This document shows positions 1 to 5,451 of a stretch of DNA of 5,451 bases, in pieces; position 1 is the stretch's first letter; each line of letters starts with the position of its first letter. The notes beneath the pieces are model-generated. The model saw nothing but the letters and a program-made list of their open reading frames with translations, had not been told where the DNA came from and made no database searches. The stretch spans positions 1-5,451 of the forward strand of contig JAQBZV010000069.1 in assembly GCA_027728145.1 (NCBI GenBank), in the 5' to 3' direction. A program made the position numbers and the translations under genes. This stretch comes from Actinomycetota bacterium (GTDB lineage Bacteria; Actinomycetota; Actinomycetes; Actinomycetales; Microbacteriaceae).

Positions 1-348
1 CCTGGCTGAATCAGCAAGGGCTTCCGCGGCCCGAGACGCCACCTGGGGGTCTGACACGGCCGTGAACTTGGCTCCCTCAGCCTGAGAAATAAGGCTTGTC
101 AGCGTTGCCGCAGCAGCGTCGTGGACGTCGCTGATCAGCCGCATTCGATCGGCCTGCTCCACCAGCTTCACCTCGAGCTCGGACTTCTCTACATAGCCCT
201 CAAAAGCATCATCAAGAGCATCCTGAGAGGGACCGGTCACCTTTCGAGTCTTCAGGCCGAGCCACAGGACGAGCCCTAAGGACAGAAGTAGGAGACCCGC
301 AAGGGTGGGCACCAACCAGAGGGACTGTGTTGCCAGAAAGTCTGACAT
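1..348 (-). CDS. Sensor histidine kinase, NarL/DesK type (HisKA_3), N-terminal part only
   Basis: The gene opens at an ATG (346-348) and runs off the left edge after 116 codons with no stop. I see a short N-terminus, one hydrophobic helix at about residues 10-32 (rich in Leu, Gly and Val, ending before the basic stretch KTRK), then a charged linker predicted helical at about 43-68. After it comes a dimerisation and phosphotransfer segment, DRMRLISDVHDAAAATL, with candidate phospho-acceptor His76 followed by Asp77. The next stretch, SQAEGAKFTAVSDP, resembles the second helix of actinobacterial HisKA_3 kinases. In this family the kinase autophosphorylates on His and passes phosphate to a LuxR-type response regulator, usually encoded next door. 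The ATPase domain, if present, lies outside the window. Oddities: there is no extracellular sensor domain, and Ala81 sits where DxxxQ/H kinases carry Gln or His. A good ribosome binding site precedes the start. The call rests on the motif and its surroundings; a degenerate kinase is possible. Confidence 0.75.
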   Translation of the reverse strand, partial: MSDFLATQSLWLVPTLAGLLLLSLGLVLWLGLKTRKVTGPSQDALDDAFEGYVEKSELEVKLVEQADRMRLISDVHDAAAATLTSLISQAEGAKFTAVSDPQVASRAAEALADSAR

Positions 349-352
349 GAGT

Positions 353-361
353 CTCTTTCCT
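353..361 (-). promoter_or_regulatory. Ribosome binding site of the histidine kinase gene
   Basis: AGGAAAGAG on the minus strand ends 4 bases before the ATG at 348, with its AGGA core 9 bases away. It is the clearest Shine-Dalgarno sequence in the window and supports this ATG as the start. Confidence 0.65.
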
Positions 362-391
362 GTGGGCATTACTCGGCGGCCACGATAGTTG

Positions 392-464
392 CTCCCCGAC
401 TTGGACTCGAACCAAGAACCTACCGGTTAACAGCCGGTTGCTCTGCCAATTGAGCTATCGAGGA
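392..464 (-). tRNA. tRNA-Asn, anticodon GTT
   Basis: The 73 bases fold into a complete cloverleaf. The acceptor stem TCCTCGA/TCGGGGA pairs fully with one T-G wobble. The D stem is GCTC/GAGC, the anticodon stem ACCGG/CCGGT encloses the loop CTGTTAA with anticodon GTT, and the T stem CTTGG/CCAAG encloses TTCGAGT. The discriminator base is G, as expected for bacterial tRNA-Asn. CCA is not encoded (the next bases are CAA), so it must be added by the CCA-adding enzyme. The gene lies between the hydroxyacid dehydrogenase and the histidine kinase gene, 43 bases before the kinase start, so the two may share a transcript. No repeat of the tRNA 3' end is visible nearby, so nothing suggests its use as an integration site here. 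Confidence 0.97.
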
Positions 465-482
465 ATATGACGCTAAGCCACG

Positions 483-488
483 ATGCTA
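483..488 (-). promoter_or_regulatory. Possible -10 element for tRNA-Asn
   Basis: TAGCAT fits the actinobacterial TAnnnT -10 pattern and lies 18 bases before the tRNA 5' end, which would give a leader of about 12 bases. The bases 17 upstream (GTTTTG) are a poor -35. The gap from 465 to 523 holds no other recognisable signal and no convincing terminator for the gene upstream, so the tRNA could also be read through from the preceding operon. Confidence 0.3.
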
Positions 489-523
489 CCAGAGCAGGAC
501 CAGGCCAAAACGCCCCCTAAAGG

Positions 524-1519
524 CTAGTAGCCAGCCTCCACATCGACAACACCGAGAAGTGACTCCCGGGCGACATAGGAGGCCACATTGGACCTGATTC
601 TCCTCGCCAGCAGCGGTGCTGTCATCGGCGGAGTATCCGCCGAATGCGACGTAATCACGATGCGTGATTCCTGCCAGATGGGGTGATCATCGGGAAATGG
701 CTCCGGGTCCATCACATCAAGTCCACCTCCAAAAAGCTTCCCCTGGGACACCGCTTTCAGCACCGCATCGGCGTCCACCAAAGACCCCCGAGCAATGTTG
801 ACCACCACCGCGTGATCGGGCAGAAGATCAAGCTCCCTCTGGCCTATCAGGTGAGCGGTCTGGGGCGTCGCTGCGGCGGCAACCACGACCGCATCAGCTC
901 CTGGTAAAACGTCATGGAGCCGATCAGAGGAGACCGTTCGCGTGGCTCCGGGAATATCTCCACCACTTCGCCGCACCACAGTCACCTGCGGCCTCAGTGG
1001 CGCCACAAGGTCCAGGAAGGCTCTTGCCACTCCTCCAGCCCCGAGAAGCACGATGTGGCGCCCAAAGAGCGACAGTCCGGTTCGCTCCTCTTGCCAGCGG
1101 GCTTCGCGGGCTTTGCGGGGCAACTCCCTCATAGTCCCGAGCAGCAAGGCCAGGGCATGCTCGGCCACGGGCTCCGAATAGGCCCCCTTTGCCGAGGTCA
1201 CCACAGGCCTCAACGCCTCGTTACGGGATGCCAGGTTGGCCAGTACGGGTGCAAACGCATCAACACCGGCCCAGGGAAGCTGAATCCACTCGATCCCGGG
1301 GTGTCGCTCCACAATCGCCTGGAGCTGGTCAGCTCCGGAGGGGCTCACCCACAAGAGACCCTTCGTGGTCTCATCCAGTGGTTGTAGTGAGCCACCGCCA
1401 GCTATGACTGCCTCGGTAAACATCCCGGTGGCAAAGGGCTCCATCGAGACAGGTCCGCCCTGCAGGGGCGGGTGCGAGCGGTGGTCTCCACTCCACTCTT
1501 CGTGCTGGATATCCGTCAT
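524..1519 (-). CDS. D-isomer-specific 2-hydroxyacid dehydrogenase, NAD(P)-dependent
   Basis: This 331-residue cytoplasmic oxidoreductase would interconvert a 2-oxoacid and a D-2-hydroxyacid using NAD(H) or NADP(H). The length is normal for the family. The catalytic domain is split around the nucleotide-binding domain. WAGVDAF (83-89) supplies the substrate loop. The segment at 113-125, YSEPVAEHALAL, leads into the Rossmann fold, whose dinucleotide loop is GAGGVA at 160-165. Catalytic Arg244 lies in NIARGSLVD, Glu273 in LDVMDPEP, and His292 in ITSHSAD. VVRRS at 181-185 follows the second Rossmann strand; Arg residues here are compatible with NADPH use, as in hydroxypyruvate/glyoxylate reductase-like members, but this is inference. 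The third Gly of GxGxxG is Ala165. The ATG (1517-1519) overlaps the dnaG stop as ATGA, which favours this start and translational coupling; Met26 is a less likely alternative. The substrate cannot be decided. Confidence 0.9.
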   Translation of the reverse strand: MTDIQHEEWSGDHRSHPPLQGGPVSMEPFATGMFTEAVIAGGGSLQPLDETTKGLLWVSPSGADQLQAIVERHPGIEWIQLPWAGVDAFAPVLANLASRNEALRPVVTSAKGAYSEPVAEHALALLLGTMRELPRKAREARWQEERTGLSLFGRHIVLLGAGGVARAFLDLVAPLRPQVTVVRRSGGDIPGATRTVSSDRLHDVLPGADAVVVAAAATPQTAHLIGQRELDLLPDHAVVVNIARGSLVDADAVLKAVSQGKLFGGGLDVMDPEPFPDDHPIWQESRIVITSHSADTPPMTAPLLARRIRSNVASYVARESLLGVVDVEAGY

Positions 1520-3369
1520 TCTTCTCGTAATTCTCGGCGCCTCGCCTCAATGGTCACCAGCTGTTCTTGGACAGCGCGGTGTCCCGCCGGGTCAGCTTCT
1601 GCATCACTGCGTTGCAGGGTACTCATCAGCTCGGCTTTTTGGCGCAGTAGGTCGCGATCGAGAAGTGACCCGGTTACTCCCATGCAGTAGCGCTCGGTCT
1701 GGTCCTTGTTCTCCGGCAGTGGCGCTACCGAAAGTTGCCCCACCAGGGGTTGGAGGGCTTCCGGGGTCTCCCCAGTGACGATCGACACCCAGGCACTGTG
1801 GTGATAGCGGTCAAACACCGACAGCATCGCGTCCCTAATCAACGCCAAGGCAGCGTGAGAGAACTGGGTTGAGAGTACAGCGGTGGCCCGCTCCTCCGGC
1901 ACCACATCGGGGTGTTGGAGGAGAACCATCAAGACGTCCCGCTCCAACGTCGTCACCGGATCTGGAGACAGTGAGGACATCGTGTAGGGCTTATCGCCCT
2001 CCGGTGCGGGGGCAGTGGACGACGATGCAGGCGCGGCTTTGGGTGCACCCGCCCTGATCTCTCGCAACACATCGTCGGGATTCATCCCGAGCCACCCCGC
2101 GAGTTCGCGGGCATACCCATCCCTAATAACACGGTCACGGATTTTCGACACCACGGGGGTGGCTGCTCGCAACGCAAGACTTCGCCCCTCGACAGTGTTC
2201 AAGTCGCACTGGCTCATCACCTGCTTGATCATGAACTCATACATCGGCCTGCGATGCGCAATCACCTCGCGAAGCGCCTCATCACCTTGAGTAATCCGAA
2301 CATCACAGGGATCAAGCCCCTCCGGTGGCACTGCCACAAAGGTTTGCGCGGCAAAGCGAGACTCTTCCGCAAAGGCTCTGGACGCCGCTTTCTGGCCGGC
2401 CTCATCGGGGTCAAAGGTGAAAATCACCTCGCCCTTGGTTGCTTGCGCCGGGTCATCAGAGTCTCCCAAAACTCTTCGCACCACCGTCACGTGGTCTCCG
2501 CCAAATGCCGTCCCACAGGTGGCAACAGCAGTGGTGATGCCCGCCAGGTGGCAGGCCATCACGTCGGTATAGCCCTCCACAATCACAACTTGGCGCCCCT
2601 TGGCGATATCCCGTTTGGCGAGGTCTAACCCATAGAGAACCCGTGACTTGTGATACACCGCGGTCTCTGGAGTGTTGAGGTATTTCGGACCCTGGTCATC
2701 CTCACGAAGTTTTCTGGCGCCAAACCCGATGGTTTGGCCCGTGACGTCTCGAATCGGCCAGACCAAACGGCCCCGGAATCGGTCATACACACCCCGGTCA
2801 CCCTGGGACACCAGACCCGCATCGAGGAGCTCCTGAATGGTGAACCCCGCCGACACGAGGTGCTTGGAGAGTGCGTCATAGGACGCCGGTGCATACCCCA
2901 CCCCGAAACGCTCCGCCGCGAGCGCATCGAACCCGCGCTCGCCGAGGAATGACCGCCCAAGTTCCGCTTCGGGGGTGAGTAGCTGTTGCCGAAAGAACTT
3001 CTCTGCAGCCTGATTGGCCGCATAGAGGCGCGCCCGGTTGCCCGCCGGTTGGCCACCACTGCCCTCGTCATAGGTCAGCTGGTATCCCACCCGCTCCGCA
3101 AGACGCTCCACGGCCTCCTGGAAGCTCAGGTGATCAATTTTCTGCAGAAAACTGTAGGCATCGCCGCCCTCACCACAGCCAAAACAGTGATAAAAACCGG
3201 CTTGCGGGCGCACGTGAAAACTGGGGCTTCGCTCATCGTGGAAGGGGCAGAGCCCCTTCATGGAGCCAACCCCGGCGGACTTGAGCGTCACATAGTCGCC
3301 CACAACATCGGCAATGTTGACGCGCTGGCGCACCTCATCGATGTCTCCGCGTTTAATCAACCCCGCCAC
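1516..3369 (-). CDS. dnaG: DNA primase
   Basis: This 617-residue primase makes the RNA primers for lagging-strand synthesis at the replication fork, working with the replicative helicase DnaB. Domains in order: a CHC2 zinc-binding domain, with ligands Cys41, His44, Cys62 and Cys65 (CPFH and CFGC); an RNA-polymerase-like core from about 125, with the basic segment YDRFRGRLVWPIRD at 195-208; a TOPRIM fold with Glu265 in VIVEGYTD, Asp320 and Asp322 in FDPDEAG, and a further acidic site at DPCD (353-356); an Ala/Pro-rich linker at 440-460; and a helical C-terminal region, 470-617, in the position of the helicase-binding domain. All metal-binding acidic residues are present. The start is GTG (3367-3369), giving MAGLIKRGDIDEVR, which fits the family; no Shine-Dalgarno sequence precedes it. 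It follows dgt by 59 bases and overlaps the dehydrogenase by 4. It is not next to rpsU or rpoD in this window. Confidence 0.98.
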   Translation of the reverse strand: MAGLIKRGDIDEVRQRVNIADVVGDYVTLKSAGVGSMKGLCPFHDERSPSFHVRPQAGFYHCFGCGEGGDAYSFLQKIDHLSFQEAVERLAERVGYQLTYDEGSGGQPAGNRARLYAANQAAEKFFRQQLLTPEAELGRSFLGERGFDALAAERFGVGYAPASYDALSKHLVSAGFTIQELLDAGLVSQGDRGVYDRFRGRLVWPIRDVTGQTIGFGARKLREDDQGPKYLNTPETAVYHKSRVLYGLDLAKRDIAKGRQVVIVEGYTDVMACHLAGITTAVATCGTAFGGDHVTVVRRVLGDSDDPAQATKGEVIFTFDPDEAGQKAASRAFAEESRFAAQTFVAVPPEGLDPCDVRITQGDEALREVIAHRRPMYEFMIKQVMSQCDLNTVEGRSLALRAATPVVSKIRDRVIRDGYARELAGWLGMNPDDVLREIRAGAPKAAPASSSTAPAPEGDKPYTMSSLSPDPVTTLERDVLMVLLQHPDVVPEERATAVLSTQFSHAALALIRDAMLSVFDRYHHSAWVSIVTGETPEALQPLVGQLSVAPLPENKDQTERYCMGVTGSLLDRDLLRQKAELMSTLQRSDAEADPAGHRAVQEQLVTIEARRRELREE

Positions 3370-3375
3370 ATCGTC

Positions 3376-3381
3376 AGTCTA
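3376..3381 (-). promoter_or_regulatory. Candidate -10 element for leaderless dnaG mRNA
   Basis: TAGACT matches TAnnnT and is followed by six bases (GACGAT) and then the GTG start of dnaG, so transcription would begin at or next to the start codon. No Shine-Dalgarno sequence lies between. No clear -35 hexamer is seen about 17 bases further upstream. This is a prediction from spacing alone. Confidence 0.4.
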
Positions 3382-3387
3382 GTTAGC

Positions 3388-3422
3388 CCAGGCTCCTGGC
3401 ACACCGGGAAGAAGGGGGTGTG
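3388..3422 (-). other. Two adjacent small hairpins in the dgt-dnaG gap
   Basis: On the transcribed strand the first hairpin pairs CACACC with GGTGTG (3417-3422 with 3400-3405) around an 11-base pyrimidine loop. The second pairs CCAGG with CCTGG (3395-3399 with 3388-3392) with only two bases between, so about four pairs would form in practice. No T run follows either hairpin. They could slow or partly end transcription leaving dgt or protect mRNA ends, but a canonical intrinsic terminator is not shown. Confidence 0.3.
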
Positions 3423-3428
3423 GAGAAC

Positions 3429-4643
3429 TTAGGAGAGCCCGAGTCGGTCATAGAGCACCATCGCGGACTGATCCGTGAGTGAGGCCACCTGATCGACCAC
3501 CACGCGCTGCCTCGCAGCGTCTGTGGTGGCTGCCGCGTAATCGGCCTGGAAGACAGCGTCCATCAGAAGCGGATCACGGCTGAGTGCATCTGCCAGGGCT
3601 TTGAGGACATCCCGCTGGTGGTGATAGACCGGCTGACGAGCCGTGTGGGACATGACATGGACCGCCACGAGACCTTTGAGCAGGGCGATCTCATCCCTGG
3701 TGTCCTGGGGAACCCGCAGGGACTCTAGGCCCTCCACACTCTCGATGGTCGCCGCCAATGCAAACCGCCCAATCAACGTGCTGGTCAGGTTTTTGAGCGA
3801 GGCCAACTGGGCTCTCGAGGGCTGGAAGCCGGTAACCCAGCCCGGCACGCTTGCGAGCCGCTCCCACGCGGTCACCAAGGACTCGGCTGAGGATTTTCCC
3901 ACCCAGGCCGCCATGTCGTGGAGGATGTCCGCTCGATCTTTTTCCGAGGCCAGTGCCGCCGGGTCGAGGTAGCCATTGACGATGGCGTCCTCGAAATCGT
4001 GCACCGAATAGGCCACATCATCGGAGAAGTCCATGACTTCTGCCTCGATCGTGAGCCTCCGCTCGGGGAGCCCGTGTCGCGCCCAGGCGAAAACGTCCTG
4101 ATCATCGGCGTAGACACCGAACTTCCTCCGGCCGCTGGGATCGATGTCGGGTGTCTCAGCACTCCACGGGTATTTGATGCTCGCCAACAGGCTGGTTCTG
4201 GTGAGGTTGAGCCCTCGGGGAACCCCCTGGGGGTCCACGGCTTTGGGCTCCAATCTCACCAGCAGTCGGAAGGATTGCGCATTGCCTTCAAAACCCCCGC
4301 ACTGTGTTGCCCACTCGGAGAGCGCTTGCTCACCGTTGTGGCCAAAGGGTGGGTGGCCAAGGTCATGGGCCAAACAGGCCGTTTCCACAACATCGGCATC
4401 AAGACCGAGCCGATTTGCAAGTTCCCGCCCAATCTGGGCCACTTCCAACGAGTGGGTGAGGCGGTTTCTCGCAAAATCGAGGCCCGCTGTGGGAGAGAGG
4501 ACTTGGGTTTTAGCCGCTAAGCGTCGAAGCGCTGAGGAGTGCAGGAGTCGCCCGCGGTCTCTCGCAAAATCGCTCCTCGAGGATGAGTGCGTCTCGGGGA
4601 CAAAGCGCTCACGGTCAAACTCCGAGTAGGTCTTAACCGCCAC
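3429..4643 (-). CDS. dgt: Deoxyguanosinetriphosphate triphosphohydrolase (dGTPase), HD-domain
   Basis: This 404-residue HD hydrolase of the Dgt family cleaves dGTP (and probably other dNTPs) to the deoxynucleoside and triphosphate, adjusting the dNTP pool in the cytoplasm. Metal ligands are visible: His64 in RLTHSLEVAQ, His93-Asp94 in AHDLGHPPFGHNGE, and Asp209 in FSDDVAYSVHDFEDA. FEGNAQ (118-123) and the N-terminal RDRGRLLHSSALRRLAAKTQV are also Dgt hallmarks. The length is typical of the shorter Dgt-like proteins. The reading frame stays open about 450 bases further into dusB, but homology begins only at about residue 9. I therefore chose the GTG at 4641-4643, which overlaps the dusB stop by 11 bases and gives MAVKTYSEFDRERF. 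Another GTG 51 bases upstream is possible but would add residues the family lacks. Its place between dusB and dnaG links nucleotide-pool control to priming. True substrate range is not readable from sequence. Confidence 0.93.
   Translation of the reverse strand: MAVKTYSEFDRERFVPETHSSSRSDFARDRGRLLHSSALRRLAAKTQVLSPTAGLDFARNRLTHSLEVAQIGRELANRLGLDADVVETACLAHDLGHPPFGHNGEQALSEWATQCGGFEGNAQSFRLLVRLEPKAVDPQGVPRGLNLTRTSLLASIKYPWSAETPDIDPSGRRKFGVYADDQDVFAWARHGLPERRLTIEAEVMDFSDDVAYSVHDFEDAIVNGYLDPAALASEKDRADILHDMAAWVGKSSAESLVTAWERLASVPGWVTGFQPSRAQLASLKNLTSTLIGRFALAATIESVEGLESLRVPQDTRDEIALLKGLVAVHVMSHTARQPVYHHQRDVLKALADALSRDPLLMDAVFQADYAAATTDAARQRVVVDQVASLTDQSAMVLYDRLGLS
4461..4572 (-). repeat. Near-identical 19-base direct repeat inside dgt
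   Basis: The units at 4461-4479 and 4554-4572 agree at 18 of 19 bases and lie 93 bases (31 codons) apart in the same reading frame. They encode DFARNR (residues 56-61) and DFARDR (residues 25-30). Both sites fall in the normally conserved N-terminal region of Dgt, so this is a repeat within coding sequence rather than an inserted element. Confidence 0.75.
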
Positions 4644-5451
4644 TGGAGTCCACTTCCGCGAGACGCAGGGTCTCGCGCTCACCGGAGGCGAGTTCCCTGC
4701 TCTCCAACCAATGTTCGGGCAAAGCAACCTTCTTGGGTGACCCTTGCCGGCCGCGGGGGCCCTCCACTCCTTCGGTGGGATAGGGAGCAGACCAGTCCAG
4801 TTCCCCCAGGAAATCATCGATCTGCTGCAGTGACTCCACTGTGGCAAGTTGAGCGCGGACGTTTCCGCCGACCGGGTAACCCTTGAAATACCAGGCGACG
4901 TGCTTACGAATATCGCGGCAGGCGTGCCCCTCGTCGCCATCAAAAAACTCCACCAGTAGCTCTGCGTGGCGACGAAATGCCTCGGCGACAGCTCCCAGTC
5001 CCGGTTGGATGCGAAGGCCCTGTCCCTTGAACGCGGCTTGTAAGTCACCAAACAGCCAGGGGCGTCCCAAACAGCCGCGTCCCACCACGACCCCGTCACA
5101 TTTGCTCTGCATCACCATGGCCAGCGCATCCTCAGCACTCCAAATGTCTCCGTTGCCGAGCACCGGAACGCCAGTGATCTGGGATTTAAGCTCCCCGATG
5201 GCGTCCCAGTCGGCGTGACCGGAATAGAACTGTGACGCGGTCCGGGCGTGCAGGGCAATCGAGGCCACTCCCGCGCCTTCCGCTGCTTTCCCTGCCTCGA
5301 GGAACGTCAGGTGGTTATCGTCGATGCCTTTGCGCATTTTGATGGTGACGGGAATATCTCCGGCAGCCTTGACCGCACTCTCGACGATGTCCCGAAAGAG
5401 GCTGCGTTTCCACGGCAGGGCGGCTCCCCCGCCTTTTCGGGTCACCTTGGG
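4633..5451 (-). CDS. dusB: tRNA-dihydrouridine synthase, C-terminal 272 residues (5' end outside window)
   Basis: This flavoenzyme reduces specific uridines in the tRNA D loop to dihydrouridine using FMN and NADPH. The window begins inside the motif that follows the catalytic Cys: PKVTRKGGGAALPW corresponds to the segment after NMGCP, so roughly 110-120 N-terminal residues, including that Cys, are missing. Visible in the partial protein: TIKMRKG (37-42), whose Lys/Arg belong to the FMN and substrate site; LHARTASQFYSGHADW (67-82), the family signature; VLGNGDI (97-103) and VVVGRGCLGRPWLF (121-134), the phosphate-binding end of the TIM barrel; then the helical tRNA-binding domain (about 150-220). 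The end, about residues 230-272, is a low-complexity charged extension that I recall as common in actinobacterial DusB. The TAA at 4633-4635 lies 11 bases inside dgt. The exact Dus subfamily and uridine target are inferred; DusB-like is the best fit. Confidence 0.95.
   Translation of the reverse strand, partial: PKVTRKGGGAALPWKRSLFRDIVESAVKAAGDIPVTIKMRKGIDDNHLTFLEAGKAAEGAGVASIALHARTASQFYSGHADWDAIGELKSQITGVPVLGNGDIWSAEDALAMVMQSKCDGVVVGRGCLGRPWLFGDLQAAFKGQGLRIQPGLGAVAEAFRRHAELLVEFFDGDEGHACRDIRKHVAWYFKGYPVGGNVRAQLATVESLQQIDDFLGELDWSAPYPTEGVEGPRGRQGSPKKVALPEHWLESRELASGERETLRLAEVDSSGG

Noticed and set aside
349..391. Terminator or integration site after tRNA-Asn
   Set aside because: Only a four-base complementarity (GTGG/CCAC) is present, with no T run; no copy of the tRNA 3' end and no integrase or phage-like gene are in the window.
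212..415. 67-residue minus-strand open frame spanning the tRNA region and kinase start
   Set aside because: It runs through the tRNA-Asn gene and out of frame through the kinase N-terminus, which has a proper start and ribosome binding site.
465..523. Intrinsic terminator after the dehydrogenase
   Set aside because: I found no stem longer than three consecutive pairs, and the GTTTTG run is not preceded by a usable hairpin.
914..1387. 157-residue plus-strand open frame opposite the dehydrogenase
   Set aside because: It is antisense to the Rossmann fold and catalytic domain coding sequence, with no recognisable protein features.
2625..3071. 148-residue minus-strand open frame inside dnaG
   Set aside because: It is an alternate frame within the conserved primase core and reads as Ser/Arg-rich low-information sequence.
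3918..4520. 200-residue open frame on the plus strand opposite dgt
   Set aside because: It lies wholly antisense to conserved dgt sequence; its composition mirrors the codon pattern of the opposite strand and no domain is recognisable.
4644..5099. Open reading frame continuing upstream of the dgt GTG through dusB, which would give a 556-residue protein
   Set aside because: It overlaps conserved dusB coding sequence in another frame, and its translation does not look like a Dgt extension; family similarity starts near the GTG at 4643.

Overview
All supported genes lie on the minus strand, so transcription runs from high to low coordinates. The window looks like core chromosome of a moderately GC-rich actinobacterium. 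The primase, dGTPase and tRNA-dihydrouridine synthase proteins resemble those of Microbacteriaceae. The tRNA has no encoded CCA, and GTG starts and very tight gene packing are also present. The family-level placement is inference from protein character, not from a database search.

Layout in order of transcription: (1) the 3' part of dusB, tRNA-dihydrouridine synthase, entering from the right edge (5451-4633); (2) a dGTP triphosphohydrolase, dgt, starting at a GTG inside the end of dusB (4643-3429); (3) a 59-base gap with two small hairpins and a candidate leaderless promoter, followed by DNA primase dnaG (3369-1516); (4) a D-2-hydroxyacid dehydrogenase whose ATG overlaps the dnaG stop by 4 bases (1519-524); (5) a 59-base gap with a possible promoter, then tRNA-Asn(GTT) (464-392); (6) the first 116 codons of a membrane-anchored NarL-type sensor histidine kinase running off the left edge (348-1).

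The dusB-dgt-dnaG block reads as one informational operon. Dgt adjusts the dNTP pool, primase starts Okazaki fragments, and DusB modifies tRNA. The dehydrogenase is translationally linked to primase, but its substrate cannot be told from sequence. The tRNA and the kinase gene probably form a separate unit.

No mobile element, CRISPR array, prophage, toxin-antitoxin pair or defence system is visible. No gene-free stretch exceeds 60 bases. I found no undescribed multigene system. The most interesting points are at residue level: the partial histidine kinase lacks the Gln/His of the DxxxQ/H phosphatase motif and any extracellular sensor domain, and dnaG has a -10-like TAnnnT element spaced for a leaderless transcript.
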